From an uncultured Tenacibaculum sp. (GTDB lineage: Bacteria; Bacteroidota; Bacteroidia; Flavobacteriales; Flavobacteriaceae): a stretch of DNA of 64,000 bases. The stretch spans positions 1 to 64,000 of the forward strand of contig NZ_CANLTU010000002.1 in the NCBI RefSeq assembly GCF_947494125.1, in the 5' to 3' direction. Under the pieces are notes generated by a model. That model was not told the DNA's origin and ran no database searches. It saw only the letters and a program-made list of their open reading frames with translations. Both the position numbers and the translations under genes were made by a program. Below, in pieces: positions 44,749 through 55,199 of the stretch; the first letter of the stretch is position 1; each line of letters begins with the position of its first letter.

Positions 44749-46011
44749 ATGCAGGTAGAAACAAAATACAGACCAACTATAAAAGCAGTGGAGGAAGCAG
44801 TAGCTACATTACAAGGTGTAGCTACTGAAACACCGTTATTAAAAAACTTTATTTATTCAGAAAAGTTTGCATCTGCTATTTATTTAAAACGAGAAGATTT
44901 ACAACAAGTACGATCGTATAAGATAAGAGGAGCTTATAATAAAATAAGCTCAATATCTGAAGAAGAACGTCGCAATGGAATTATTTGCGCCAGTGCTGGA
45001 AATCATGCGCAAGGGGTTGCTTTTGCATGCAAAAAACTAAAAATTCACGGTACAATAGTAATGCCGTCTCCAACACCAAAACAAAAAGTAGAGCAAGTTA
45101 AAATGTTTGGTGGGGATTATGTAGATATTGAATTAACAGGAGATACTTTTGATGATGCTTATAAATCAGCAAAGCATGTATGTGATACTTTAGGTAAAAC
45201 ATTTGTCCACCCTTTTGATGATGAAAAAATTATAGAAGGTCAAGCAACAGTTGGGTTAGAAATTATTAAGCAGTTAGAGACTCCTATAGATTATGTATTT
45301 GTTCCTGTAGGAGGAGGAGGATTGGCTTCTGGACTGTCGAGTATATTTAAATTGTTATCACCAACCACAAAAATAATAGGAGTAGAACCAGGAGGGGCAC
45401 CATCTATGAAAACATCTATTTCAGAAAATAGAAATGTAAGACTAGATAAAATAGATAAATTTATTGACGGTGCAGCCGTACAACAAGTAGGGAACTTAAC
45501 ATTAGATATTTGTAAAGAAAATTTACATGATATGATAACTGTTCCTGAAGGGAAAGTGTGTCAAACAATTCTAGATTTATATAATAAAGAAGCAATTGTT
45601 GTAGAACCAGCTGGGGCTTTGACAATTTCTGCATTAGATTTTTATGCTGAGGAAATTAAAGGTAAAAATGTAGTTTGTGTTATTAGTGGAAGTAATAATG
45701 ATATAACAAGAACTGCTGAAATAAAAGAAAGAGCTTTATTATATAATAAGTTAAAACATTATTTTATTATTCAATTTCCACAAAGGGCAGGAGCACTAAA
45801 AGAATTTGTAATAGATGTTTTAGGGAAAAGCGATGATATTACCTATTTTGAATATTCTAAAAAAACAAGTAGAGAAAACGGTCCAGCTGTAGTTGGAATA
45901 GAATTAGAAAAGCAATCAGATTTATCTCCATTAATTAGGCGAATGAAAGAGCGCAATTTTTATGGAGAGTATTTAAATGATAAACCTAATTTATTTGAAT
46001 TCTTGGTTTAA
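44749..46011 (+). CDS. ilvA: Threonine dehydratase (biosynthetic)
   Basis: 420 residues. PLP-binding lysine in VRSYKIRGAYNKISS, ASAGNHAQGVAFACKK, VPVGGGGLASGLSSIF, and a single ACT-like regulatory domain at the C-terminus (YFIIQFPQRAGALKEFVIDV). Makes 2-ketobutyrate for isoleucine. Its stop codon overlaps the stop of the convergent aminotransferase gene. Confidence 0.95.
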   Translation: MQVETKYRPTIKAVEEAVATLQGVATETPLLKNFIYSEKFASAIYLKREDLQQVRSYKIRGAYNKISSISEEERRNGIICASAGNHAQGVAFACKKLKIHGTIVMPSPTPKQKVEQVKMFGGDYVDIELTGDTFDDAYKSAKHVCDTLGKTFVHPFDDEKIIEGQATVGLEIIKQLETPIDYVFVPVGGGGLASGLSSIFKLLSPTTKIIGVEPGGAPSMKTSISENRNVRLDKIDKFIDGAAVQQVGNLTLDICKENLHDMITVPEGKVCQTILDLYNKEAIVVEPAGALTISALDFYAEEIKGKNVVCVISGSNNDITRTAEIKERALLYNKLKHYFIIQFPQRAGALKEFVIDVLGKSDDITYFEYSKKTSRENGPAVVGIELEKQSDLSPLIRRMKERNFYGEYLNDKPNLFEFLV

Positions 46012-47186
46012 GTATTGTTAAGCTCATTTAAAATAATATCACATCCTTCATTAATTTCCTCATCAGAAATAGTTAATGGGGGGGTGATTCTTATTGCATT
46101 ACCTTCAAAAAGTAGCCAAAAAAGAATAACTCCTTTTTCTAAACAGTTTAAAATAATTTTTGAAGCTATTTCAGGAGAGTCAACAAATAAGGCTAACATT
46201 AAACCTTTCCCTCGAATCTCTTTAATAGCTGGATGATTTTTAAATTTATCTCGTATTAATTTTTCTTTTCTCAGCGTCTCTTCAATTAGATTCGTTGAAG
46301 TAATTTCTTCTACAGTAGCTAGTCCAGCACTTGCAATAACAGGATGTCCGCCGAAAGTAGTAATGTGTCCTAATTTAGGGTTTTCTTTTAGGCTATTCAT
46401 TATTTCAACAGAAGAAATAAAAGCGCCTATTGGCATTCCTCCACCAAGACCTTTTCCTGCAATAATTATATCGGGAGTAACATTGTAATTTTCAAATCCC
46501 CAAAATTTACCTGTACGTCCAATACCAGTTTGAATTTCGTCTAAGATTAACAAAGCACCAACTTCTTCACAACGTTGTTTAACCTTAGTTAAATAATTGT
46601 TTTTAGGTTCAATAAAACCAGCACCTCCTTGAATGGTTTCTAAAATAACACCAGCAGTATTTTTAGTAATTTTATTTAAATCTAATTCGTTGTTAAATTT
46701 TATGAATTTAATACCAGGAATTAAAGGGCGAAAAGCACTGTTTTGTTGCTCTGCGCCACAAACACTCATAGCACCTTGCGTGTTTCCGTGATAGGCATTT
46801 TTAGCAGCAATAATCTCACTTCTTCCAGTAAATCTTTTTGCTAATTTAAGAGCACCTTCTGTAGCTTCAGTTCCAGAGTTAACAAGGTAAACAGAAGATA
46901 GCTTTTTAGGTAATGTATTAACTAAAGCTTTACATAACTCTAGTTGAGGTTTTTGTATAAACTCTCCGTATACCATTACATGCGTATAAGAATCTAATTG
47001 ATTTTTAATTGCTTGTGTAACTTTTGGATGATTGTGCCCTAAACTATTAGCAGAAACACCAGCAACAAAATCTAACATTTTTTTACCATTGTTATTATAA
47101 ATATAACTTCCACTCGCATGAGAAATCTCAATAGCTAATGGATGTGGTGTAGTTTGTCCTTGGTATTTTAAAAAATCGTTTTTCAA
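46008..47186 (-). CDS. Class III PLP aminotransferase
   Basis: 392 residues. MLDFVAGVSANSLGHNHP, LVNSGTEATEGALKLAKRF, LLILDEIQTGIGRTGKFWG, and the PLP lysine in IIIAGKGLGGGMPIGAF. Related to acetylornithine aminotransferase but distinct from the argD copy. Usually annotated only as an aspartate aminotransferase family protein, so the substrate is uncertain. It follows the OstA-like gene by 1 bp on the same strand. Confidence 0.85.
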   Translation of the reverse strand: MKNDFLKYQGQTTPHPLAIEISHASGSYIYNNNGKKMLDFVAGVSANSLGHNHPKVTQAIKNQLDSYTHVMVYGEFIQKPQLELCKALVNTLPKKLSSVYLVNSGTEATEGALKLAKRFTGRSEIIAAKNAYHGNTQGAMSVCGAEQQNSAFRPLIPGIKFIKFNNELDLNKITKNTAGVILETIQGGAGFIEPKNNYLTKVKQRCEEVGALLILDEIQTGIGRTGKFWGFENYNVTPDIIIAGKGLGGGMPIGAFISSVEIMNSLKENPKLGHITTFGGHPVIASAGLATVEEITSTNLIEETLRKEKLIRDKFKNHPAIKEIRGKGLMLALFVDSPEIASKIILNCLEKGVILFWLLFEGNAIRITPPLTISDEEINEGCDIILNELNNT

Positions 47187-47187
47187 T

Positions 47188-48828
47188 TTAATTTCGCGAT
47201 TTGAAATTTTTTAATCCTGTTTTTTTCTTGACTCTTTTACTACTTTCTTTTAAAAAATTAACTTTAGCCTTTTTTACAGCAGTGTCATTTTTTGTGTTTT
47301 TTGGAAGTGTAGTTTTTTTATTTTTTATAAAAATATCTTCAACAGTTTTGGGTTGCTCATCAGCGCGCCAAATAAATCCTTTAAATTTTTTTTCTTCGGA
47401 AGGGAATTCAGAAGGAGGAAATGTTTTTCCTTCGGATTTTTTAAAATATTTTGTTTGAATTATTTCATTTTTTTCTAAGGTAAATTCTATATCACTAGCA
47501 ATTTCTTTAGTAATAGTCTCTAGTTTTTGGGAGTCTTCGTTTCTATTGTAGTATAAAGATTCTGCATTACCTTTTACAAGCATTGTTCTTAAATCATTGT
47601 CTTTAAACTTACCGTATATGTTTCTACCTTTTATTTGATTAAAATCTTCTATTGATAAAGAATCTTTTTGAACCATAAAAGCATTTTGTAGTACTTTTAA
47701 GGAGTCGAGTTTCTCAGTTTTTTTATTAGTGAGTATTTGAATGCTATCGCCAGTAATTTGATTTTTCCCTGACCATAAAATAGGATTCACAAACATTCTA
47801 GTTAATCCAGTTGTTTGACTTGTATGAATAGAATCACACTTCCCTTGTAAATCGGATTTAAATATTTTTACATTTTTAAAAACGCGAACAATTCTATTTT
47901 CAGGTTTACCTGTTAATAAGATTTTATCACCAGCCACATACATAGAATCTTTATCAACGACAGTTATGGCTACAGGTTTATCAATAATAAAAAGAGAATC
48001 CTTTTTTTCATATAATTCAGCATAATTACCTTTGGTAACCATGTTTTGAAGTGTATCTATAACTTTTATCCTATTGGTTGCAGAAGCAAAACCTCGACGT
48101 TTATCATAATATAAACTATCAGCTAAAACTGTTCGTTCTTTTAAAAAGAGTTTCGCATTTTTCACAAAATAAGAAATGTCAGTATTTGTGTCATAAAACC
48201 CTCTTTCTGAATAAATTTTTGTGCTATCTTTTAAATTGGTAACTGTACTTGGACCATATAAATAGGCTAAGTTAGAATTAGTATAATAATCTAAATGATC
48301 AGATTCTAAATTATTTTCTGGGTTTACAACTGTTACTTTCGATTTTGCTGTAAATTTTTTGTCTTTTAAGAAATAGGTACCTCTAATACTTTTTAATGTA
48401 TTTTTTTTATCACGAATCGTTCCTCCGTTTGGATAAAATAAGATTTGTTCTTTTCTGTCAAAATAAAGTGTATCTGTACTTAACTTCATTTCTTTATCAT
48501 TAATCTCTACGTGTCCCCAAGATTTTGCTTTTTTAGTATTTCCATTGTACAAAGCAAAATCGCTATATTGAATAATACTATCACCTTGTTCAATAACTAC
48601 ATCGCCAACAGCTTTGAATATGTTTTCTTTTTTATATAGTAAAGCAAATTTAGATTCTAAAGTAGCTCCTTCATGTTCCATTTTTACATTACCGATTAGT
48701 ACAGTCGCTCCAGGGTATTTATCTTCATCGGAAATACTTTGCTCTGTAGAAAGAATTTTAATTCTTTTTGCTTGAGAATAACTTCCTATAGAGAATAATA
48801 AAAAAGTTAAAAGAAATAGTTTTTTCAA
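47188..48828 (-). CDS. OstA-like (LptA/OstA fold) periplasmic protein
   Basis: 546 residues with a signal peptide (MKKLFLLTFLLFSIGSYSQ). Repeated beta-jellyroll units of the OstA/LptA family: GATVLIGNVKMEHEGATLES, GDVVIEQGDSIIQYSDFALY, and further similar repeats. Basic C-terminal tail. Related proteins bind LPS during transport; the Bacteroidota member is presumed to act in outer-membrane biogenesis. Confidence 0.85.
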   Translation of the reverse strand: MKKLFLLTFLLFSIGSYSQAKRIKILSTEQSISDEDKYPGATVLIGNVKMEHEGATLESKFALLYKKENIFKAVGDVVIEQGDSIIQYSDFALYNGNTKKAKSWGHVEINDKEMKLSTDTLYFDRKEQILFYPNGGTIRDKKNTLKSIRGTYFLKDKKFTAKSKVTVVNPENNLESDHLDYYTNSNLAYLYGPSTVTNLKDSTKIYSERGFYDTNTDISYFVKNAKLFLKERTVLADSLYYDKRRGFASATNRIKVIDTLQNMVTKGNYAELYEKKDSLFIIDKPVAITVVDKDSMYVAGDKILLTGKPENRIVRVFKNVKIFKSDLQGKCDSIHTSQTTGLTRMFVNPILWSGKNQITGDSIQILTNKKTEKLDSLKVLQNAFMVQKDSLSIEDFNQIKGRNIYGKFKDNDLRTMLVKGNAESLYYNRNEDSQKLETITKEIASDIEFTLEKNEIIQTKYFKKSEGKTFPPSEFPSEEKKFKGFIWRADEQPKTVEDIFIKNKKTTLPKNTKNDTAVKKAKVNFLKESSKRVKKKTGLKNFKSRN

Positions 48829-48934
48829 AATAACAAAATTTAGAGAACAAAAATAGCGAAAAGAACGTGCTATATTTCTTAATAAACCAATAAAATTATT
48901 AAGTAAAAAGAGGTAGTGCCGTTTTTTAAATAGC

Positions 48935-48942
48935 TAATTTTG
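48935..48942 (+). promoter_or_regulatory. -7 box TAATTTTG before the PLP decarboxylase gene
   Basis: Matches the Bacteroidota TAnnTTTG consensus, 24 bp before the ATG. No clear -33 TTG. Confidence 0.4.
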
Positions 48943-48966
48943 TAAAAACAATAAAAAAATATTTTT

Positions 48967-50403
48967 ATGAGCGCCCATTTTGATTTATCTCTAGAAGAAA
49001 TGAAATCTTATGGATATAAAATAGTTGACCTAATTGCGGAGCATTGGGACACTTTAAATGACAAAAAACCTGTTACTTCAGCAACTCGTGAAGAAATGGA
49101 TAACCTGTTTTTACAGGAAGCACCAGAAGAAGGAATGGATGCTAAAGAGGTTTTAGATTTCGTAATGAAAAATGTAATACCTAATAGTACAGTTATTTCA
49201 CATCCTAAATCGTATTCCTTTGTTCCTGGACCTAGTAATTTTATTAGTACAATGGCTGATAGTTTAGCAACTGGGTTTAATATTTTTTCAGGAGGTTGGG
49301 TAGCATCTCCAGCGGCAGCTGAGTTAGAAATTGTAACTATGAATTGGTTGTTGAAAATGTTTAATTTCCCTGTGAAAAAGGGTGGTGGTATTTTTACTAG
49401 CGGTGGTTCTATGGCTAATTTGACAGCTTTAGTTACTGCACGTAGAATTAAATGTGGAGATGATTTTTCGAAAGCTGTAATTTATTTGTCAGACCAAGCA
49501 CATTCATCTAATATTAAAGCAATTCGTGTTTTAGGATTTAAAAAAGAACAGATACGAGTTTTACCTACGGATATTGAATTTAGAATTAGCATTAATAAGC
49601 TAAAAAATGCGATTGCTAAAGATAGATTAGAAGGATTACAACCTTTTTGCTTTATAGCATCTGCAGGAACTACGAATACGGGAACTGTTGATCCTCTAGA
49701 TGAGATTGCAGATATTTGTGAAGAAGAAAAGCTATGGTTTCATATTGATGGAGCTTATGGAGGAGCTGCTATTTTATCTAAGAAAGGAGCGAAAGCTTTA
49801 CGAGGAATTGAAAGAGCAGATTCTTTAACTGTTGACCCACATAAATGGTTTTATCAGCCTTATGAGATTGGATGTTTACTTGTAAAAGATGCTTCTTGGT
49901 TAAGTAATACTTTTAGCGAAAAACCTGAATATTTACGAGATATTGAAGGGAACGAATCAGAGATAAATTTTTACGATTATGGAGTTCAATTAACTCGTAG
50001 GTTTAGAGCTTTAAAGTTTTATATGTCTATAAAAACATATGGATTAGATACTTTTAAAGAAGCCGTAACCTATAATATTCAATTGGCAGATGATGTAGAA
50101 AAGCTTTTACGTAAGAGTCGTAAATGGGAAATTATTTCACCAGCAACTTTGGCTGTTATTAATTTTAGATACAATCCTATAGGTTTAAATTTGTCTGAAC
50201 CTGAAGTAGATGAATTGAATCAGAAGATTTCTAAAAAAGTAATGGAATCTAAAGAAGCATTGTTAGTAACCACTATTTTAAATAAACAAGTGGTATTGAG
50301 AATGTGCTTAATAAACCCGAAAACCACGATGGATGATGTTAAAGAAACATTACTATTGTGTAATAAGTTTGGACAAGAAATTTTAAGTGAAAATAAAAAG
50401 TAA
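48967..50403 (+). CDS. Group II PLP-dependent decarboxylase (aromatic/aspartate-type)
   Basis: 478 residues. SVTTSG-like cofactor motif GGIFTSGGSMANLTALVTAR, the PLP aspartate in FHIDGAYGGAAIL, and the PLP lysine in TVDPHKWFYQPYEIGC. Group II decarboxylases act on aromatic amino acids, glutamate or aspartate; the DPHKW form is usual for the aromatic/tyrosine branch. Substrate not resolved. Monocistronic, closed by a terminator. Confidence 0.88.
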   Translation: MSAHFDLSLEEMKSYGYKIVDLIAEHWDTLNDKKPVTSATREEMDNLFLQEAPEEGMDAKEVLDFVMKNVIPNSTVISHPKSYSFVPGPSNFISTMADSLATGFNIFSGGWVASPAAAELEIVTMNWLLKMFNFPVKKGGGIFTSGGSMANLTALVTARRIKCGDDFSKAVIYLSDQAHSSNIKAIRVLGFKKEQIRVLPTDIEFRISINKLKNAIAKDRLEGLQPFCFIASAGTTNTGTVDPLDEIADICEEEKLWFHIDGAYGGAAILSKKGAKALRGIERADSLTVDPHKWFYQPYEIGCLLVKDASWLSNTFSEKPEYLRDIEGNESEINFYDYGVQLTRRFRALKFYMSIKTYGLDTFKEAVTYNIQLADDVEKLLRKSRKWEIISPATLAVINFRYNPIGLNLSEPEVDELNQKISKKVMESKEALLVTTILNKQVVLRMCLINPKTTMDDVKETLLLCNKFGQEILSENKK

Positions 50404-50404
50404 T

Positions 50405-50433
50405 AAAAAGGAGTTCTGAAGAGAGCTCCTTTT
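50405..50433. terminator. Bidirectional terminator between convergent genes
   Basis: GGAGTTC (50410-50416) pairs with GAGCTCC (50423-50429), one G-U, flanked by A5 and T6. Serves both the decarboxylase and the DUF1572 gene. Confidence 0.8.
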
Positions 50434-50961
50434 TTATGAATTTTTTTCAAATTCTTGTTTCATAAACTCTTCTGATTTTCCTTTGGCTATTGAAGCAGTT
50501 TGCCATTTGGTGTTTAAAATCATTTTTCCTACATAAGCTATTTGCCCTATATGATAAGGGTAATGTGCTATTTGTCTTGTAATACTTTCAATTAATTTAT
50601 GTTGCTTGTTTCTTATATAAATTGGCTGATTGAAATTTGTTTGATTTAAGCTACTTAAGGCCGTAAAAAGACAATCCCAACCATTTTCCCATTTATCTAA
50701 TAATTCTTGTTGAGATAAATTTTGAGATTCAAATTCTTGATCTCTATTTCTCGATTTTTTTTCACCATCAGAAGTGAAAAAATCGGTCCATCGAGAAAGC
50801 ATGTTTTCAGACATATGAATAATAATAGAAGCAATGCTATTACTTTCATCATTAAATTTCCAATGTAAATCTTTTTCTTTTAACTGATTTAATGTTTTGT
50901 CAGCTACTTCTTTATAAGATTTAAACTGTTTTGTTATATTATTTAAATATTCTTCTATCAT
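50434..50961 (-). CDS. DUF1572 (DinB-like) family protein
   Basis: 175 residues. DUF1572/DinB four-helix fold with metal-ligand histidines: SIASIIIHMSENMLSRWTDF, then QIAHYPYHIGQIAYVGKMIL. Function unknown; often a putative metal-dependent enzyme. Separate from purA by a terminator. Confidence 0.85.
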   Translation of the reverse strand: MIEEYLNNITKQFKSYKEVADKTLNQLKEKDLHWKFNDESNSIASIIIHMSENMLSRWTDFFTSDGEKKSRNRDQEFESQNLSQQELLDKWENGWDCLFTALSSLNQTNFNQPIYIRNKQHKLIESITRQIAHYPYHIGQIAYVGKMILNTKWQTASIAKGKSEEFMKQEFEKNS

Positions 50962-50973
50962 TTTGCAATAAAT

Positions 50974-51006
50974 AAAAAAGGAGCTCTTTTAAGAACTCCT
51001 TTTAAT
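50974..51006 (-). terminator. Terminator after purA
   Basis: GGAG-c-TCTT pairs with AAGA-a-CTCC around a TT-type loop, with A- and T-runs outside (T6 on the minus-strand end). Lies between the purA stop and the DUF1572 start. Confidence 0.75.
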
Positions 51007-51008
51007 TA

Positions 51009-52280
51009 TTATCTATTAATTGTTTGTTTTCTATCAGGTCCTACAGATACAATTTTTACAGGAACTCCCGTTTCTTTTTCAATAAAAGAAACATAGTCTA
51101 GTAAATTTTTTGGTAACTGATCTGCTGAAGTCATTTTAGTTAAATCATCTTCCCATCCTTTAAACTCAGTATAATTTACTGATATATTTTCAGGCTCAAT
51201 ATTATATGGTAAATGGCTTATTTCTTCACCTTTATAATTATATGATGTACATACTTTTAAAGTATCAAATCCAGAAAGAACATCACCTTTCATCATCATT
51301 AGTTGAGTAACACCATTAACATCAACAGCATATTTTAATGCTACTAAATCTAACCAACCACAACGACGAGGACGACCTGTTGTTGCTCCAAACTCATGGC
51401 CTACTTTAGCCATTTCTGCTCCATCTGCGTCAAATAATTCAGTTGGAAAAGGACCAGAACCAACACGTGTTGTATAGGCTTTGAAAATTCCGAATACATC
51501 TCCAATTCTATTTGGAGCTATACCTAAACCAGTACAAGCACCAGCAGCAGTTGTATTAGAAGAAGTTACAAAAGGGTACGTTCCAAAATCAATATCTAAT
51601 AAAGAACCTTGTGCTCCTTCTGCTAAAATTGTTTTCCCTTCTTTTATAGCTGTATTTAAAAATTCTTCAGAATCTATAAATTGAAGTGTTCTTAATTTTT
51701 CAATACCTAAATCGAATTCAGCTTCTAATTCATCTAAGTCGTAATCTATTTGAACATTAAAGTAATCAAGCATACTGATATGCTTTTTGGTTAATGCTCT
51801 ATATTTATCTTTCCAGTTGTCTAATTCTAAATCTCCAACACGCATTCCGTTTCTACCAGTTTTGTCCATATAAGTAGGGCCAATTCCTTTTAATGTAGAA
51901 CCAATTTTTGCTTTTCCTTTTGAAGTTTCAGAAGCAGCATCTAATAACCTATGTGTTGGTAAAATTAAATGAGCTTTTCTAGAAATTAATAATTTAGAGG
52001 TATAATCAATATTATGAACATCTAAGTTTTCTAATTCTTTTTTAAAGATAACAGGATCAATTACGACTCCATTACCAACTACATTTAAAGCTGTTTTATG
52101 AAAAATTCCTGAAGGGATTGTATGTAAAACATGTTTGTTTCCATCAAAAATTAAAGTGTGACCTGCGTTCGGTCCTCCTTGAAAACGAGCAATAATATCG
52201 TAGTTTTTTGTAAGAACGTCTACTATCTTACCTTTTCCCTCGTCTCCCCATTGTAGTCCGAGTAATAAATCTACTGCCAT
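51009..52280 (-). CDS. purA: Adenylosuccinate synthetase
   Basis: 423 residues. LGLQWGDEGKGKIVDVL (phosphate loop), FQGGPNAGHTLIF, LAEGAQGSLLDIDFGTYPFV, and the C-terminal SVGPDRKQTI. GTP-dependent conversion of IMP to adenylosuccinate. Follows the Fur-family gene on the same strand by 30 bp. Confidence 0.97.
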   Translation of the reverse strand: MAVDLLLGLQWGDEGKGKIVDVLTKNYDIIARFQGGPNAGHTLIFDGNKHVLHTIPSGIFHKTALNVVGNGVVIDPVIFKKELENLDVHNIDYTSKLLISRKAHLILPTHRLLDAASETSKGKAKIGSTLKGIGPTYMDKTGRNGMRVGDLELDNWKDKYRALTKKHISMLDYFNVQIDYDLDELEAEFDLGIEKLRTLQFIDSEEFLNTAIKEGKTILAEGAQGSLLDIDFGTYPFVTSSNTTAAGACTGLGIAPNRIGDVFGIFKAYTTRVGSGPFPTELFDADGAEMAKVGHEFGATTGRPRRCGWLDLVALKYAVDVNGVTQLMMMKGDVLSGFDTLKVCTSYNYKGEEISHLPYNIEPENISVNYTEFKGWEDDLTKMTSADQLPKNLLDYVSFIEKETGVPVKIVSVGPDRKQTINR

Positions 52281-52310
52281 TTAGTGTGTTGTTAAGTGTG
52301 TTTGTTGTTG

Positions 52311-52760
52311 TTATTTTGTGTTCTTTTTTGTTCCGTAGAAATAAAGTGAATGATTGTGAATATCAATATCAAAAACTTCTTCGATTGTTTTTTTGATAAT
52401 TTGAATTCTTGGATCGCAAAACTCTTTTACTTCACCAGTATCAGTAAGTATAACATGATCGTGGTTTTTATCAAAGTAACTTTTTTCATAGCGAGCCATT
52501 GATTGTCCATCAAATTGATGCTTACGTACCAATCCACAGTCTAATAATAAATCCATAGTATTGTATAGTGTTGCTCTACTCACACGATAGTTTTTATTTT
52601 TCATTTTGATATATAAAGATTCAATATCAAAATGCTCTTCAGCTTCATATATTTCTTGTAAAATCGCATAACGCTCTGGTGTTTTGCGATGTTTATTATC
52701 TTCTAGAAAAGAAGTGAAAACTTTTTTTACAATTTCTTGATTTTCTGCTGAATTACTCAT
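52311..52760 (-). CDS. Fur-family metal-responsive transcriptional regulator
   Basis: 149 residues. Winged helix ([20 protein letters not shown], then [20 protein letters not shown]) and a dimer/metal domain ([20 protein letters not shown]). Fur family overall, but the C-terminal CxxC zinc motifs are absent (single Cys in EFCD). It may be the ferric, zinc or peroxide type; this cannot be settled by eye. Confidence 0.85.
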   Translation of the reverse strand: MSNSAENQEIVKKVFTSFLEDNKHRKTPERYAILQEIYEAEEHFDIESLYIKMKNKNYRVSRATLYNTMDLLLDCGLVRKHQFDGQSMARYEKSYFDKNHDHVILTDTGEVKEFCDPRIQIIKKTIEEVFDIDIHNHSLYFYGTKKNTK

Positions 52761-52833
52761 TTAGTTTAAAATTTACGAAAGGACAAATTTACAGTTATTT
52801 ATTGATAAAAAAACAAGGATATTAAAATGATAT

Positions 52834-55050
52834 TTACAAAGTATTAACACGTTCTACTTTTTGTACACCATCTACTTTTTTCATGTTATCTATTAGCTTA
52901 CTTAATTGGGATTTATTTTTTACACTTAATGATAATTTCCCTTCAAAAACACCATGATCACCAGATATATTAATTGTGTGGATAAATACATCCATACTAT
53001 TAGAGATTATTCGTGTAATATTATTTACAATTCCTTTATTATCAATACCTGATAAATGTAAAATAGCTGTAAATTCTTGCTTGGTAGAATCAATCCATTT
53101 TGCAGGCATAATTCTGTATGCATAATTTGATTGTAAAGAAATAGCATTCGGACAATCATTTTTATGAATTTTAATACCTTCATTAATGGTAACAAAACCA
53201 AAAACTTTATCGCCAGGAATAGGGGAGCAACACTTTGCTAAAGTATAATCTAAAGTTTGTTCTTCTTTCCCAAAAACTAAAGCATCAAATTTATTAGTGA
53301 CTTCTTCTTTTTCAGAAATATTTTTAGAAGGATTACGGCGAAAAGTATTTTTAATGAAGCCCATAATAAGTCCACTTCTTTGCGCTACAAATTCTTTCAA
53401 TTGTGTATTATCAATAGCCCCATTACCAACTCTAAAAAATAAATCGAAACTAGTTTTTAGCCCAAAATAACCTGCAAGTTCGTGAATAATTCTTTCACTA
53501 GAACCAATTTTTAAATGACGTAATTTCCTAAGAAGAATGGCTTTTCCTTCTTCAGCTATTTTCTTTTCTTCTGCTTTTAAAGCAGATTTTATCTTAGTAC
53601 GTGCTCTGGCTGTTAATACAAAATCTAACCAGCGTACATTGGGTTTGTTGTTACTAGCAGTAAGTACTTCAACTTGATCACCACTTTTAAGTTCATAACT
53701 TAAAGGAACTAATTTTCCGTTTACTTTTGCTCCTCTACATTTTAAACCAACATCTGTGTGTACAGAAAAAGCAAAATCTAATGCTGAAGCTCCTTTTGGG
53801 AGCGATTTTAAATCTCCTTTGGGTGTAAAGACATATATTTCTTTTGCATATAGATTCAGTTTAAAATCTTCAACAAAATCTACAGCATCTAAGCTTTGGT
53901 TTTCTAGCGTTTCTTTTAAACGATTTAACCATCCTTCTAGACCATTTTCTTGGACAGAACCTTGTTTGTATTTAAAGTGAGCTGCATATCCTTTTTCAGC
54001 AATTTCGTCCATTCTTTCAGAACGAACTTGTACTTCAACCCATTTTGCTTCAGGTCCTATAACAGTAATATGCAAAGCTTCGTATCCCGTTGATTTTGGT
54101 TGTGAAATCCAATCTCTTAGACGAGCAGGGTTAGGTTTAAAAAAATCTGTAACGATAGAGTATATTTTCCAAGCATCAAATTTTTCATCTCCTGAAGTAG
54201 GTTCATAAATAATTCGAATAGCAAACTTATCATAAACTTCATCAAACGTTACATTTTGTTTTCGCATTTTTCTTCTAATAGAAAAAATCGATTTAAAACG
54301 TCCTTTAATTTCATACCTAAAACCTTCTTGATCTAATGCTTCTTTTAGAATACCGGTAAAAGTATCTATATATTTTTGTTGCTCTTCTTTACTATCTTTT
54401 ATTTTATTTAAAATGTCCTTATAAACATCAGGTTCGGTATATTTTAAACCTAAATCTTCTAATTCGGTTTTAATATTATATAATCCTAAGCGATGTGCTA
54501 AAGGTGCATAGATATATAAAGTTTCAGAAGCTATTTTTACTTGTTTATGCGCTGGCATTGCATCCATCGTTTGCATATTATGCAAACGATCTGCAATTTT
54601 TATTAAAATAACTCGTACATCATCATGTAATGTAAGCAACATTTTTCTGAAATTCTCAGCCTGTATAGAGTAATCTTGCTCTTTTTTTAGATTAGATATT
54701 TTAGTAAGTCCACTTACTATTCGAGCAATGTTTTCACCAAACAAACGCTCCATATCATTAATAGTATAGTGTGTATCTTCAACAACATCATGAAGTAATG
54801 CAGCAGCAATAGAAGTTGCACCTAGTCCAATTTCGTCTGCTACAATTTTAGCAACGGCAATAGGATGAAAAATATAAGGCTCTCCTGTTTTTCTACGTTG
54901 CTCAGAATGTGCTTCAACTGCAATATCAAAAGCTTTACGTATTAGTTTTTTATCCTCATCAGATAAGGTTTGATAAGTTCCTTTTAATAAGTTTTTATAT
55001 CTGTTTGCTATTTCTTTGTTTTCTTCTTCTATCGTTGCATTATAATCCAT
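52834..55050 (-). CDS. RelA/SpoT family bifunctional (p)ppGpp synthetase/hydrolase
   Basis: 738 residues. HD hydrolase domain with YIFHPIAVAKIVADEIG and the catalytic HDVVEDT; synthetase domain with YDKFAIRIIYEP and DWISQPKSTGYEALH; TGS domain (YVFTPKGDLKSLPKGASALD); zinc/helical region; C-terminal ACT (ILHLSGIDNKGIVNNITRII). The intact HD motif suggests it both makes and degrades ppGpp. Ends divergent from mqo across 149 bp. Confidence 0.95.
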   Translation of the reverse strand: MDYNATIEEENKEIANRYKNLLKGTYQTLSDEDKKLIRKAFDIAVEAHSEQRRKTGEPYIFHPIAVAKIVADEIGLGATSIAAALLHDVVEDTHYTINDMERLFGENIARIVSGLTKISNLKKEQDYSIQAENFRKMLLTLHDDVRVILIKIADRLHNMQTMDAMPAHKQVKIASETLYIYAPLAHRLGLYNIKTELEDLGLKYTEPDVYKDILNKIKDSKEEQQKYIDTFTGILKEALDQEGFRYEIKGRFKSIFSIRRKMRKQNVTFDEVYDKFAIRIIYEPTSGDEKFDAWKIYSIVTDFFKPNPARLRDWISQPKSTGYEALHITVIGPEAKWVEVQVRSERMDEIAEKGYAAHFKYKQGSVQENGLEGWLNRLKETLENQSLDAVDFVEDFKLNLYAKEIYVFTPKGDLKSLPKGASALDFAFSVHTDVGLKCRGAKVNGKLVPLSYELKSGDQVEVLTASNNKPNVRWLDFVLTARARTKIKSALKAEEKKIAEEGKAILLRKLRHLKIGSSERIIHELAGYFGLKTSFDLFFRVGNGAIDNTQLKEFVAQRSGLIMGFIKNTFRRNPSKNISEKEEVTNKFDALVFGKEEQTLDYTLAKCCSPIPGDKVFGFVTINEGIKIHKNDCPNAISLQSNYAYRIMPAKWIDSTKQEFTAILHLSGIDNKGIVNNITRIISNSMDVFIHTINISGDHGVFEGKLSLSVKNKSQLSKLIDNMKKVDGVQKVERVNTL

Positions 55051-55199
55051 ACACTTAAAACTCTTTTGTTAGATATGTTTCAAAATAAAAGTAGTATAAA
55101 GAATTATACTGAGCAAGTTTTCATAAGAAATGTTTAAAGCGAATTATTGAATGATTAAAACTTACTATTTTTACGTTAAACCTTAAAAAGTGATATTCA